64,000 bases of DNA from Centroberyx gerrardi (taxonomy: Eukaryota > Chordata > Actinopteri > Beryciformes > Berycidae): NCBI RefSeq assembly GCF_048128805.1, contig NC_135999.1, positions 22,704,159 to 22,768,158 on the forward strand. The letters are read 5' to 3'. The notes under the pieces were generated by a model. It searched no databases and was not told the origin of the DNA. It was given only the letters and a program-made list of their open reading frames with translations. Of the stretch, positions 1-11,647 are shown piece after piece. The translations under genes were made by a program, and so were the position numbers. How positions within the stretch are numbered: position 1 is the stretch's first letter; every line of letters begins with the position of its first letter.

Positions 1-133
1 AGATAGATAGATAGATATGGTTTTACATTTTACTTGAATTTCATTTATTCTGTGGCGTGGCATTTTACAATTGTAAAAAAAAAAAAAAAAAAACTCAAGT
101 ATTCCTGAAAGTCTGCTGCTCACCCCTAATGAG

Positions 134-179
<46 letters not shown>

Positions 180-201
180 AAGAGAGAGAGAGAGAGAGAG
201 A
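134..201. repeat. (GA)n microsatellite
   Basis: Two nearly pure GA tracts are separated by a short GGGGAA interruption. The purine strand is the plus strand. Confidence 0.95.
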
Positions 202-309
202 GGATGAGACAAAACACTCATCCTCATTCAAATGCCTTGTTTGCCCGCGAGCTGCTGAATATTTTAGAGCAATTCAATTAGTCAATGGATAAAGCTACAA
301 GGCGAGACA

Positions 310-311
<2 letters not shown>

Positions 312-354
<43 letters not shown>
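312..354. repeat. (CA)n microsatellite
   Basis: This is an almost uninterrupted CA run of about 42 bases. Confidence 0.95.
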
Positions 355-355
<1 letters not shown>

Positions 356-478
356 TTGGCAGCACAAATGGACACCATCTACAATAGCTTGCACACAGAC
401 AAGGAAAGCTGATTACCTCTATTAGTTGGTGGTTGGTGACCCTCCCTAGAGCGCTGGGTAGTCTAAGGACACATAGTA

Positions 479-672
479 GTGTGTGTGCGTGTGAGTGTGT
501 GTGTGTGTGTGTGTGTTTGTGTGTGAATGTGTGTGTGTTTACTTCCTTTTTTATCTTTGACTGATTGGTGCATGCCCCAGTGTGTGTTTTGTTTGCCCAC
601 TGCGTGTGTGCATGTGTGCCTGCATGCTTGCGTGTGTGCATTTATGTGTGTGTGTGTGTGTGTGTGTGTGTG
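479..672. repeat. TG-rich compound microsatellite
   Basis: TG tracts with TT, GC and AA interruptions occupy 479-540 and 605-672, separated by about 60 bases of ordinary sequence. Confidence 0.85.
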
Positions 673-2021
673 ACAATGAGCTATACACCTCATCACCCTT
701 TGTCTGTGTAGAGCCTGGGATAAGAAGACAGGGCAGAGTATCATATAAACGCAATAAGATCTTTACATTCCTCAGTATTAGGAATAGTATCAGTATTATT
801 ATTCCTCTATGTACATCGACATATCATATATGCCTATATATATATGTATGTGTGTGTGTGCAGAGATATGATATATATGTATATATATATATATATATAT
901 ATGAACATCTAAAAATATCATATATAAAAGGATGTGAGCTGATCATAGCATTTAGGATTTGCCATTTGGGATGTGACGTTTACATCTTCCAACGCACAAA
1001 CTGAATACTTAGGAATCCTGAATAAAGTCAGAATTAATGTCCATGCAAAAACTCATTATCGTCTTATTATTGCACAATTCTTTGTCTTTGAGTGCTGCCT
1101 TCCCTTTGCTTCCTGTCCTCTTCCTCTTTCGTTCCTCTCCCTATCCATCCCCCAAACCGTTTCTCTCTCTCCCGTTTCCATTCGCTTTCTCATTCTCTCC
1201 TTGATGAAAGACATTCCTATCTTGGCCAGGAAGAGATTTCCCTCACAGATAGAGAGCAGCCTCAGTTCTCAACCTGCTTTATTACTCCACCTTACCTTTA
1301 TGGCTCGCTCTCTCTATCTTTTGCTCTCTCTCTCTCTCTCTGTCTTTCTCTTACTGTCCCCTCAGTATGGCTTTGAAGTAAATTCAAAGAAAACACTTGC
1401 ACACAGCAGTTTTTTAAAGTAACCGTTACAGAAAAGTCAGTGAATGAATGAATGGAGGAGCTAACAAATGCACTGAATCATTCCTATAAGACCTTTGAAG
1501 AAGACTGAACGAGGTCGTATTGAACATGTCTCTGAAAACAGAATGTTCGGGGTAAAGGTCAGAGGTCAGGACAGGTGTGTAACTTCCTGTATGCTTCCTT
1601 TTTCAGTCTTTCTGCCTTCCTCTATGCCCCTTGACTTGCACTCCAGACAATTAGACATTTTTTCGCTGAATAACATCCAGGTCATGTGGGGTTGCTGTCA
1701 TGTTGCTATGGCGATCAAGACTGCGAGCAAACGTAAGGAGGAGGAGGAGGAGGAGGAGAGACGGAGACAGAGGCGGGTGAAAGATGAGATGTCATGTCAG
1801 CCTCAATGGGAAGACTTAAGACAATTAAAGAAAGAAAAACTTTAATTTTACATGTTAAGATGTTGACCTGCTACTTGTCCAGCTGACAAAAATCTATATC
1901 AAAGGCTGCGGTTGATTTAATCGCCTTTGTATTGCTGAAGTCTGTTGTGCAACCGCAGAGATTCAGTGTGGGACTCATTGTTACACATGCACACACACAT
2001 ACCACAAATACAGAAGCACGT

Positions 2022-2056
<35 letters not shown>

Positions 2057-2169
2057 GAGAGGACACTGTAGAGCTGGTCAGAGAGACACAGACACACTGA
2101 TGTCCTTAGTGCCACTGTGGCAGGGAGATGGACAGATGGACGAGTGCTCTTTTACAGCCTCTTCTTCTC

Positions 2170-2171
<2 letters not shown>

Positions 2172-2214
<43 letters not shown>
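2172..2214. repeat. (GT)n microsatellite
   Basis: This is a pure GT run of about 42 bases, facing a CA run at 2019-2055. Confidence 0.95.
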
Positions 2215-2217
<3 letters not shown>

Positions 2218-2679
2218 CGAGTGTGTGCATGCCCCATGCCTAGCATAACACTGGCAAAGCATTAGTGCCAAAGTGGGCATCTGGTCTGTGGACTATCACA
2301 GGGGAGAGAGAGGAGCATAGAGAGAACAGTCACACCACTATCCATCCTTTCCTTTATCTCTCTCTCTCTATCCCCCTCTCTCTCTATCTCTGTCCCCCCC
2401 CCCCCCAAGTTTTCACTGCACAGCAAGTAACTGCAGCACACACACAGACACACAGAAAAAGGAGAGATAGAGATCACTGGTTGCACAAACACATTTCGAT
2501 CAAACAAACAGTTGTGCATTCAATACACAAATAGAAAGAAAGGCAGAGGGGCAAACAGACAGACATACACACACACACACACACCATGCAAACCACACAC
2601 ACAGCTTGATGCTGGCAGAAAATGGAACCATTGAGCTAGGCAGTGGGTGTGACCTTTATTCTGGCCCCCATTAGGGTGT

Positions 2680-2715
<36 letters not shown>

Positions 2716-3248
2716 TGTGCATGTGTCACCACTTTTCTGATTTCTAGGGCAACTGGCCCACTTCAATTGACACCACCTATTTCAATCCCCAAGACACACA
2801 CACAGAGACAGAGTAAGCTTAGTACAATTTATTTATTAACATTTCATTAGAAAATTAAACACACAGACATAGGTGGGTTGCCCTGCTCTTCCCCGTAACC
2901 TTAGTGTTAGCCCACACTCCTCAGTAGCCTGTCCAACTATGACAACCTATGCCAAAGATAACACTAGTAGGCCTACTTTAATTCACTCCACGCCAGTGTA
3001 CACCGCAATTCAGCAAACCTCAAAAACATATATCCTCCTTCACACTACATGCATAAAATCAAGCTAAATCATTTAACACCATTTGTTTGACACATGTGCA
3101 TGGTGTTTGTGTGTGTGCATGTGTCTCTGTGTGTGTGTGTGTGTATGGTGTATATTTTAGTGGACTGCATCCAGGTTGTGTAGGGGTCAAATTGTCTCTG
3201 GGGCCAGGAGTAACGCAGGTGCTAGAGCATAACACTGGACTGCTGACC

Positions 3249-3249
3249 A

Positions 3250-3295
<46 letters not shown>
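3249..3295. repeat. (CA)n microsatellite
   Basis: This is an uninterrupted CA tract of about 46 bases. Confidence 0.95.
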
Positions 3296-3300
<5 letters not shown>

Positions 3301-3688
3301 GACACACACCCCTTTTTCTTTCAATTAGAACTTCACTCAAAACTGAAGCATCAGCCTCCACCAGTCTATAAACAGTCCCGGTCTGCTTTGGGTCTACTTG
3401 CCTTTGAGTGTTTATCAAGACTTTCAGAGTTGATCTGCTGTTCTAGGGTCACCAGCCAAGTTTTCTTGGCAGTCTAATTCATTATAATGTGAGTGATAAA
3501 ACTGATCTGTGATCAGCAGAACTGCTCTGAAGGAGTTGATCAACGGCAGGCTGCAGCGTCTGAAGGTAAGGTTTTGATTATCAGCAAACCATTGCGTGTT
3601 AACGGCTATCCCTTTCCGTGAAATTGCTCCCATAAATGTCAGTTTCCTCCTGGCTTTATGAGGCCGGTGGATCCTGTCCAAACACACA

Positions 3689-3693
3689 TGCAT

Positions 3694-3731
<38 letters not shown>

Positions 3732-3930
3732 CTATGTTCATGTGAACACACACACACACACCAAAGCACAGACACACCCACGTATGTGAGTATGAACACA
3801 CACATACAAATATATGTAAACATACATAAGCATACATACACACACACACACACACACACACGTATGCACACTTATGCACACCACACACATGTACACACAC
3901 AAACACACACACACACACCACACACAGAAA
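3689..3930. repeat. Compound (CA)n repeat block
   Basis: CA runs alternate with ACATACAT-like and ATGTA-containing spacers over roughly 240 bases. It looks like an ageing microsatellite that has accumulated substitutions. Confidence 0.85.
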
Positions 3931-5364
3931 AATGCAGATGCAAACACATTGTCTTTCAAACAACAAAACCACATGCTGCTATAATTCATACTATCTGGAC
4001 AGAGCAACGTTAGTTATTTTCAGCTGGCTAGACTTAAATACCTGATTTTATTTGCCTGCCAGTGTGTCCGTCTGTTGTTTGTATATCATTATGACCACTT
4101 TCCCACTATTATTAGCACATAACTCTTAAACAGTAGCATTACTGCCATCTATTACTGTTACTCAGTAAATAGAAGCAGTGACAGACACAGACTTGGTTAA
4201 TAACCAGTGTATTTTCCCTTTCTTTAATTTATTAGGATTTATGCCCTCCGGGTTGGAATCCCTCTGTTTTCCTTCCTAGCATCCGAATTAAAAATCATTA
4301 GAATATTATACCTATAGGGACTTGTAGTGTTTCTCAATACTGTGGTACTCAATAGTGAGTTTATGTGACCTTTTTGCACTTAATGGTATTTTTACCTCCT
4401 ACTGTGTTATAATTTTTGACCTACAGTAGCTGCAAGATATTTTAAAGTTTTGTTGTGATAATTGTATGGTATTCCTCTATAGTTGTTTTTCATGAGGCTT
4501 TATTTTAAAATGACAAAATGTTTTTCTCATAATCTCTATGAATTTATGACCCTGTCCCTCTGAAATCTAATACGTCTGTCAAAACTGTGGTTTAACAACA
4601 GCATACAGATCCTGAGCCTTTGTTAAATCTGGATCACTCCTGTATGTGTGTGTAATGTCCACTATCACTGCTCGCTGCTGTGGGCTGCTCCCAGCTGGAA
4701 AATGTTATAGTCCGTTTTGCTTGTCACCTATCTGCAAGGATTAACATTAACCACCAGAGGGCAGGCTACATCCACAGATCTAATTCAACCATTTTTCATT
4801 CATGTCCTCTCCAATCACTTCAGTTCAACAGGACACTGAAGCTTCTGTTTTAAAGGGTGAAAATACACTAAGAGTTAAGAGAGAGATCCAGACTGTCATG
4901 CATATTACAGCAGTCAGCTTTTGTAGTTTTTCACAATAAAGTTTAACTGATTTGCAGTTTTGTAATGATTCTGTTTCTGAGATTCAGGAGAGAAAAGAAA
5001 AGAAAAAAGTATTTGACTGTATTTACCTGCCTTCATTACCAGCACACACTCTCGCCATTCAAGTTAATGTGTGACCAAGTGTGCATCCATTGAGGTGTGT
5101 GTGTAGGTGTGTGTGTGTCTTCTTTATGGCTCCCCCTTACTGTTTTGCTTGGAGCTTGAACTTCGACCCATGCTAGTTTTACAGGGGCACGCAGTGTCGT
5201 GTTTTGATCCAGGAATCGCCATGGTGACCTGTCCCCCCCCCCCCCCCCAACACTGTAATCTGAGCCACCAGTCAGGTAGAGCAGGTAACCGTGGCGATGT
5301 GAATGATTCAGAGGGAGACGGAGACACCTGACTGGAGCGGGCGTACAAGAAGGCAGGGCCAAAG

Positions 5365-5370
<6 letters not shown>

Positions 5371-5401
<31 letters not shown>
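5371..5401. repeat. (GA)n tract in the probable scoc promoter or 5' UTR
   Basis: A GA run lies about 170 bases upstream of the scoc start codon. It is followed by purine-rich sequence, which could belong to the 5' untranslated region or core promoter. The assignment rests on position only. Confidence 0.7.
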
Positions 5402-5404
<3 letters not shown>

Positions 5405-5566
5405 GAAGGAGGAAGAGAAAGAAATAAAAAGACCAAAGTTTCAAGAGAGAGAGGGAGAGAGTGACAAGAGCTGGAAAGCACGTGGCACTAATGAATGGCT
5501 GTATGTGACACTGTGAGACAAACACAACAAGGAAAACAGAAGGAAGAAGAAAAGGAGAGTGGAGCC

Positions 5567-6960
5567 ATGGAGGGAGAGGTGGATGAGGACGATGGGACTT
5601 TCACTAACATCTCTCTGGCAGATGACACAGGTAAAGCCTCAAGGGACACTTTAACAGCTGTTTTCTGGCTTGTTATTCTAAGTTAACCGTCATTCTTTTT
5701 TTTTTGCGAACAAACATGAGTTTTTCTAATTAAAACCACAGAACCAGCCTCGTATATAACAAGCCTGTTAAAGTAGGAGCGCTGATCCAGGGCCTCAAAC
5801 CAGACCTCCTTGACAAACTCATTAATTATCTTCTATAAGTTATAAATGATTCTAGACTTGCTCTCTGTTCTGAGGTGTGTTATAAATATGAAACAAGCTC
5901 CTATAGGGTGGCAAGTGACCATTGGTCTCTGTGGGAAAAATGTCTCTAAATTTCAGTGCATCCTTCCACCAAATCATTTTACTTCATCCTTGTGTAGTTA
6001 ATGCTGAGACATGTGTTTTCTTCAGGATATATTCTCTATACAGAGGCTTCATTAATCTGGATCTTGCGTTCTGCACACTCATGGTGCAGGGAGGGTGAGA
6101 GGTGGGGTTTACGTTTAGCTGTACAGCCTGTCGGTCAATCAGTCAGTCAGACAAAGTCAGCCAGCCAAAGCAGTAACAAACAACTTGTAAAACCTGAGTG
6201 ATTGTGTGGGTGTGTTCTGCTGTGACAGGACTGAGGTGTGGCTTGTACAAAAGGTGCATGGCTTTGTTTTTGATTTATACAAGTCGTGTGTCCCCACACA
6301 CTCACTCACACACACACACACACACACACACATACAAAAACCAGTTGTCCTTTGACTCAATTTTTGAGTTGAAGGAAAAGCATTTTGTTGACTAAATCCT
6401 AAAAAGGTATTCAAGTAAATTCAAGTCGCACACTCTTCTCTTCTCTTTTAGTTTTGTGCTTTATTTATCCTGCCAAATGTTTTCAGCTACATGGCCTTCA
6501 TCAGGGTGATGCAGAATCATAACTCAGTACAAATTATTAATCTATTGATAACATAAATACATTCAAAACTCACTGTTAGCACTCACATAGTGTTCATCCT
6601 TGTATCAACAACTCAGTCTATACATTTGTGAGCAAGGAATGTCTTCAATACAATGGAATAAACATAAATAATATAAAATAAGCATGAACAAAGTGATAGT
6701 GAGGCAGGCTCAGTACCACAGGTGGGCCTAAACCCTGATTCAGGATTGAGTTTTTATGAAACCATAACTTCCCTCTGCAGCTGAACTGTAAAACACCCCA
6801 CAGTAGCTTAGTAGCTCAGTCTCATAATTGCAATAGAGTAGAGGCAGGGAGAGTTGCAAAATACATATTTAGAAATGTTGCATTAGATAGTCAGGGTAAG
6901 ATAGTTTTGGCACACTCAGCTTGTGACTTCTCTTTGGAACACACACATACACACAGAGCA

Positions 6961-7030
<70 letters not shown>

Positions 7031-7157
7031 CTGGTCAGAGTATTGGCTGAAGCAGTAGTGTCCCCAGGGTTTGGCTTGGCTAACAAGCAGCAGCATATGG
7101 GCTCCTCAGAGCGAGGAACTACGCGGCGCAGAGGCTGTAACCATACCACACACACAC

Positions 7158-7218
<61 letters not shown>

Positions 7219-10200
7219 AACACACCAGCACCACTTCATGCATGCACATAGACAGATGGACAGACAGACACACACAAACAAACACACACACACACATACA
7301 TGTGCATCCAAATACTCATGCATGCACACAAACACAAAATACACAATGCTCCTGGTGGAAACGACATGGCTGGTCAGGCTTTGCCAACTGCTGCTCTATG
7401 ACTGTCTGCGGCTGCGTGTATGTGTGTGATTTGCTACCGGGGGGAATGAATGAAACGCCTGAGCATCTGTTAGTACTGCAGTGTGTGTGTGTGTGTGTGT
7501 GTGAGAGTGTGTGAGTGAGAGAGAGAGAGAGGGACAGAGAGAGAGAGAGAGGGGTAATAAGATCTGAAGCCCATTGCTTCAAAGTGACCATGGGGAGACT
7601 GCTGGTTTAGGTTTAGTCTCTCTCTCTCTTTCTCTCTCTCATTACAAAGGGAAAGAGCTCACAGCTTCACTGTTCATCCTAGTATCTATACAGTACAGGG
7701 TTGTTATTAAAAAGCTGTCTGTGCAGTAGTCGCTCCCTCTGTCGGTAGGTGTAGCCCAGTACATACAGTGAGGTCGTGATGATGATGATGATGATGATGT
7801 TGATGTGAGTGAGATCCCATCATCAGAGCCTCGGTGTTTACAGGGTGACTCAAAACAGGAGTAACGCTAGACTTTTCTTGCTTTGGGTGAGTGTGAATCG
7901 TTTTGTTTAACAGAACGGTCAGAATAAATCTCAGCAAGTCGAGGATGGAGTTGACATTTATTCCACATCAAGCTAACTAACCAATCTAGCTAGCAGCAGC
8001 AGGCTAGCTAGCTACTAGCTACATTCTGGCCGATGCCAATCTGTCAGGTTTTTAAATGTATAAACGTATAGGAGTTTCCTTTCTAAGTATGAAACCTAAG
8101 GTTTGGTTGGTGCTGGTGAAACGCTAGCGTTGTAGTTAATGTTAAACTTGAAAGTAAACTAATGTTAGTTAGCTAAGTTAGTTGACTGGCACTTGCGTTG
8201 GCGTGGCTAGCCACAAAGCTAGCTACGATAAATGCATCCATGTTCGGACATGTCCCCGTGTGCCGTGATTCTTTCCCTTTTTCCAAAAAATGTGGACCAC
8301 GATCCCCACACACAGATCAGCCCACGCCATTTAATCAGGTCTGCCGGTGCATGTGGCAAGTTTTGTAACGATCATACGTATTTCGGACTACAAAGTCGAC
8401 TTGATCTCTGGCTACCGAAATCGGATTGGGCACATCTGCCTACGCTAGCGTTGGACGAGCAATTTACGGTGTCTCTCTCGGCTTCAAGCCTTGTGTCTTT
8501 GGGAAATGATATAACCCAAATACGAACTTGTGAACAAATACTTACACAAGAAAGGCAAATTGACAGCTTTGAGAAGTGACTGGCCGGGAAAGGTCAAAAT
8601 AACGGCCGTTCAGCATTAACGTTAACGTTAGCTGTCTGCAAACAGGATTGACTGTCCGATAATAGAACTTGGGCTTTCTGCGTTGCATCGGTAGTGGTCA
8701 ACCAAACGGAAAAACAGTCGTAGATTACACAAACGAACCACATATGTATGTTTGTAGAACTACTTTGATATTGTTAATCGCTGGTTTGTTTGTGGATATA
8801 CTAACAAAATTGATGACCTTATTGGTCCCCAGAGCTAGCAAAAGTGTGTCCGATAATGGACGTTGTGACGTTAGCTGTGCAGGTCAGCAGCAACAACACC
8901 ACATCATCACACTGGGCTTGGTGCTCCATGTCGGCCTGGGTGCGGTGTGTCTGCTCCACCCCGCTGCCATTATCTAAACTCTGTTTACCCAGTATCAAAC
9001 TGTTTAAGTGATATGAAGCTAGGCTATTTTAAGGGGAAAGAACATAAATCAGTGCTTTTCTGGGAATGTAATTGGTTACTGTTTTATTTTGGTGGCTGTT
9101 TGTCTCATGATGATCACTGGCTGGAGGTCATAATTGACCCAACTTTTTATTTACAGCATCTATAGCAACTTAATATGTATAGCATCTTCCTGTTTGCATG
9201 GCATATAGCCTACCAGTGTAATGGTCAGTGATTCTTTTGACAATCCAAATGAATACTGGTGTGCTGTAGTGTTCATTTGGTGATCTGACACCTATTTCCA
9301 TGATATCTTGCACACTATAGCCCCAGTGTATGTCCTTATATGAAGAGAGAAGGGACTGGCAAAATCATCATACTATCAGTGTTCCCTCTGTAATGGGATA
9401 ATTCTAGTTTTGTTCCATATCTGTCACTGTTTGGGTCTAGGTTATGTTTCAAGTTGAGGTTATAGTGCTAAAAATGATTTTTAATCATAATAAAATCATT
9501 ACTTCTAAAACATATGGACCACACTTACTTTATAATTTTCTCTAGCAGTGCTGGTAACTTCCTTGCTGTGGTGTCACAGCACTGCTAAATGCAGACAGAG
9601 GAAACACTGTATCAGTATACTAAGGTGGACTAAAGTCTCTGTTATGATTGTACCATCTCCTCTCTATGACTGTCTATGGAGCCCACATTGTCTGTCATTT
9701 GTCCTGTACAGCGGACAGTGGAACTGCAGCCCTGTATACTAAACAAGACGACGAGCTCTTCACCATGAACTGCGACATGGATGGTATGTCTGCTCGTGTG
9801 TGTGTGTGCTTCTTTGTGTGAGTGTGAGAGAGAGGAGGAGGGCACTTTTGTGAGATGGATGCATCATGTAATAATAATGTGATAATTTATTGTAATTGCA
9901 TGTAAACTGCGTGAGCGTGTGGCCTCTCCCTGCGAGTGTGTGTGGAGTGGTTCTAAAACTGTTGTGTGTGTGTGTGTGTGTGTTTCAGGAGACATGGAGA
10001 ACCAGGTGGAGATGGAGGAGAAGACGAGGCTCATAAATCAGGTTTTGGAACTTCAGCACACACTGGAAGGTAACACACACACGCAACACTTCACACTGTG
10101 GGTTTCCTCCACTGCTTGAAAACTGCCCCAACAGCTAGAAAAGCCCCCCATCCCACCTCAGTCCAAAAAACAATTACAGAACAGGAGTCATTCTTAAACT

Positions 10201-10583
10201 GCAACACACACTGAAAGTTCCTGGAAGGAGCTCAGGAGGAATCTGCATCTACAAAAAAGTCTACAGAAACACTTTCTATTTCTCTCTCTCTCTCTCTCTG
10301 TACTTTCCTCACTAATACCAACTCAACAAAAATAAAACCCCAACCACTGCAGTTGTTCTCTCTCCTCGTCGCCGCAGCATATCTGTCTTTCATGGTCTTT
10401 TGAGCATTGAACTTTTAAAACACAGATCTCATCTCTCCTTTCTGCCGCTCTAAGTCTTTTTTTTTTCTATCTCTCCATTGTTCATTTATCTCCTCCACTC
10501 TACTGTCTTGGTGTAGCCCGGTGCTAATGCTCTTTCTCTAGGTCCATTTTTCTCTCTCGCACTAAAACACACACACACACACA

Positions 10584-10638
<55 letters not shown>

Positions 10639-11647
10639 CAGAGCTCACGTTAGCTAATAAATGCCAGTTTTTGCCCTTAAAAGTGATGATAGTCTGGGAA
10701 ACTATAAGTTCCAGACAAAAAAAACAAAACATTGTTTAGCCTATAGGTGAATTCAGATTTGTATCTGAATTACATCATTGAATGATAACCAAGTTTGGCA
10801 GAAACAGTCACATTTAGCTGTATGTCAGCAGCCAGTAGTTTGTATTTAGGGGAAAAATATTGTGGTTTTCAAAAATAAAAACTGAACCATTTAATTTCAT
10901 TAAATTGTGCTTCACAAATTATCCACTGGCTGAAGTGGACAGTGTGGACTATTGACACACACACACACACACACACACACAGATTTACTTGGGCTTTACC
11001 TCTTTAAAACAGTTTTGGCTCCCTCCTCTCTTAATAGTCTAATACCGCCCTGCGAAGCATTCAGCTTTTTCAGTGAGAAATGTTTTCTGTATTCTTTTTG
11101 TAGCATTTGGCTGGGTAAGAGGAAAACAGTAGGAACTGAAGAACTATTGTCTGAAAAAGACTATCAGCTTGAAAACTCTACTATGTAGCTATTCGATGGC
11201 AGACTTTACGGCTATTTGCCTTCTTCACAGCTTATGTGGTCGTTTGGTAACTAGGGCAAGACCAGGTCAGGAAACTTTCCCCCCCTGGCCACAGTGTCTC
11301 CAAAATTCACCAGCCACTTTCACTGTTGAATCAGCCAGCTTGAACTTCACAATGGAAAAGAACCTCTGAAACCTGGATTAACTTCCCGTTAAGGGCAAGT
11401 GGATATAACTGGGCCAGCGTGGATGTTCAATATCTGTATACTCCTTATGCCTGTAGGGTTGTAATATCCTGTGTTTTCAGCTTTCCATTCTCAATGTGTT
11501 TCAGACTTGTCAGCGCGAGTCGACGCGGTCAAGGAGGAGAACCTGAAGCTGAAGTCGGAGAACCAGGTTCTGGGTCAGTACATCGAGAACCTCATGTCCG
11601 CCTCCAGCGTCTTCCAGACCACCGACACCAAGAGCAAACGGAAGTGA
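5567..11647 (+). CDS. scoc: Short coiled-coil protein SCOC (complete, 4 coding exons, 119 aa)
   Basis: SCOC is a small coiled-coil protein of the Golgi and cytosol. It binds ARL1 and FEZ1 and takes part in autophagy regulation (family knowledge). Exons read directly are 5567-5630, 9712-9783, 9989-10069 and 11505-11647; all introns are GT-AG and the phases join exactly. The N-terminus carries the [10 protein letters not shown] motif of one human SCOC isoform. The last two exons give the nearly invariant coiled coil ([15 protein letters not shown], then [20 protein letters not shown]) and the [14 protein letters not shown] end, matching human SCOC almost residue for residue. I chose the ATG at 5567 for its strong GCCATGG context; an in-frame ATG at 5495 would add 24 residues. 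Exon 2 has internal ATGs (MNCDMDGDMENQ), so a downstream promoter would give a short isoform like the human one. Intron 1 is 4.1 kb and full of microsatellites. The gene converges on clgn, its neighbour in human too. Confidence 0.95.
6964..7026. repeat. (GA)n microsatellite, about 62 bp
   Basis: This is a pure GA tract in scoc intron 1, one of the longest uninterrupted simple repeats in the window. Confidence 0.95.
7148..7214. repeat. (AC)n microsatellite, about 66 bp
   Basis: This AC run has a single CG interruption near its left end and is followed by ACAA-type imperfect copies to about 7,300. Confidence 0.95.
10577..10636. repeat. CA-CT-CA compound microsatellite in scoc intron 3
   Basis: Short CA, then CT, then CA runs lie between scoc exons 3 and 4. 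Another AC run lies at about 10,957-10,980. The rest of this 1.4-kb intron shows nothing recognisable. Confidence 0.85.

Larger units (their letters stand above)
1..5490. other. Gene-poor, microsatellite-rich intergenic region upstream of scoc
   Basis: I find no coding exon here. The stretch is packed with simple repeats: GATA at 1-17, GA at about 134-201, CA at about 312-354, TG-rich blocks at 479-540 and 640-672, TA/TG at 838-902, GAG at about 1735-1760, CA at 2019-2055, GT at 2172-2214, GT at 2682-2712, TG at 3107-3145, CA at 3249-3295, and a compound CA block at about 3689-3930. The open frames in it are poly-Thr-His or poly-Val-Cys translations of these repeats. The part from about 4,020 to 5,030 is unique-looking, AT-rich sequence in which I recognise nothing. 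A run of about 17 C lies near 5,231-5,247. Confidence 0.8.
5631..9711. other. scoc intron 1: microsatellites plus a CpG-richer unique segment
   Basis: This 4.1-kb intron holds CA (6299-6331, 7148-7214), GA (6964-7026) and GT/GA (7481-7549) tracts. From about 7,960 to 8,970 the sequence changes: repeats of GCTAGC type, more CpG, and open frames of 115 and 102 codons without recognisable domains. That segment could be an alternative scoc first exon or promoter, but I see no diagnostic motif. Between 8,980 and 9,700 I see nothing. Confidence 0.6.

Noticed and set aside
282-744. Overlapping open frames of 60-140 codons in the first 4 kb
   Set aside because: They translate CA/TG microsatellites into His-Thr or Cys-Val repeats and have no domain or splice context.
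8232-8579. 115-codon plus-strand frame in scoc intron 1
   Set aside because: It has no recognisable family, no neighbouring exons in phase and an ordinary length for chance in CpG-richer sequence. I kept only the idea of a promoter segment.
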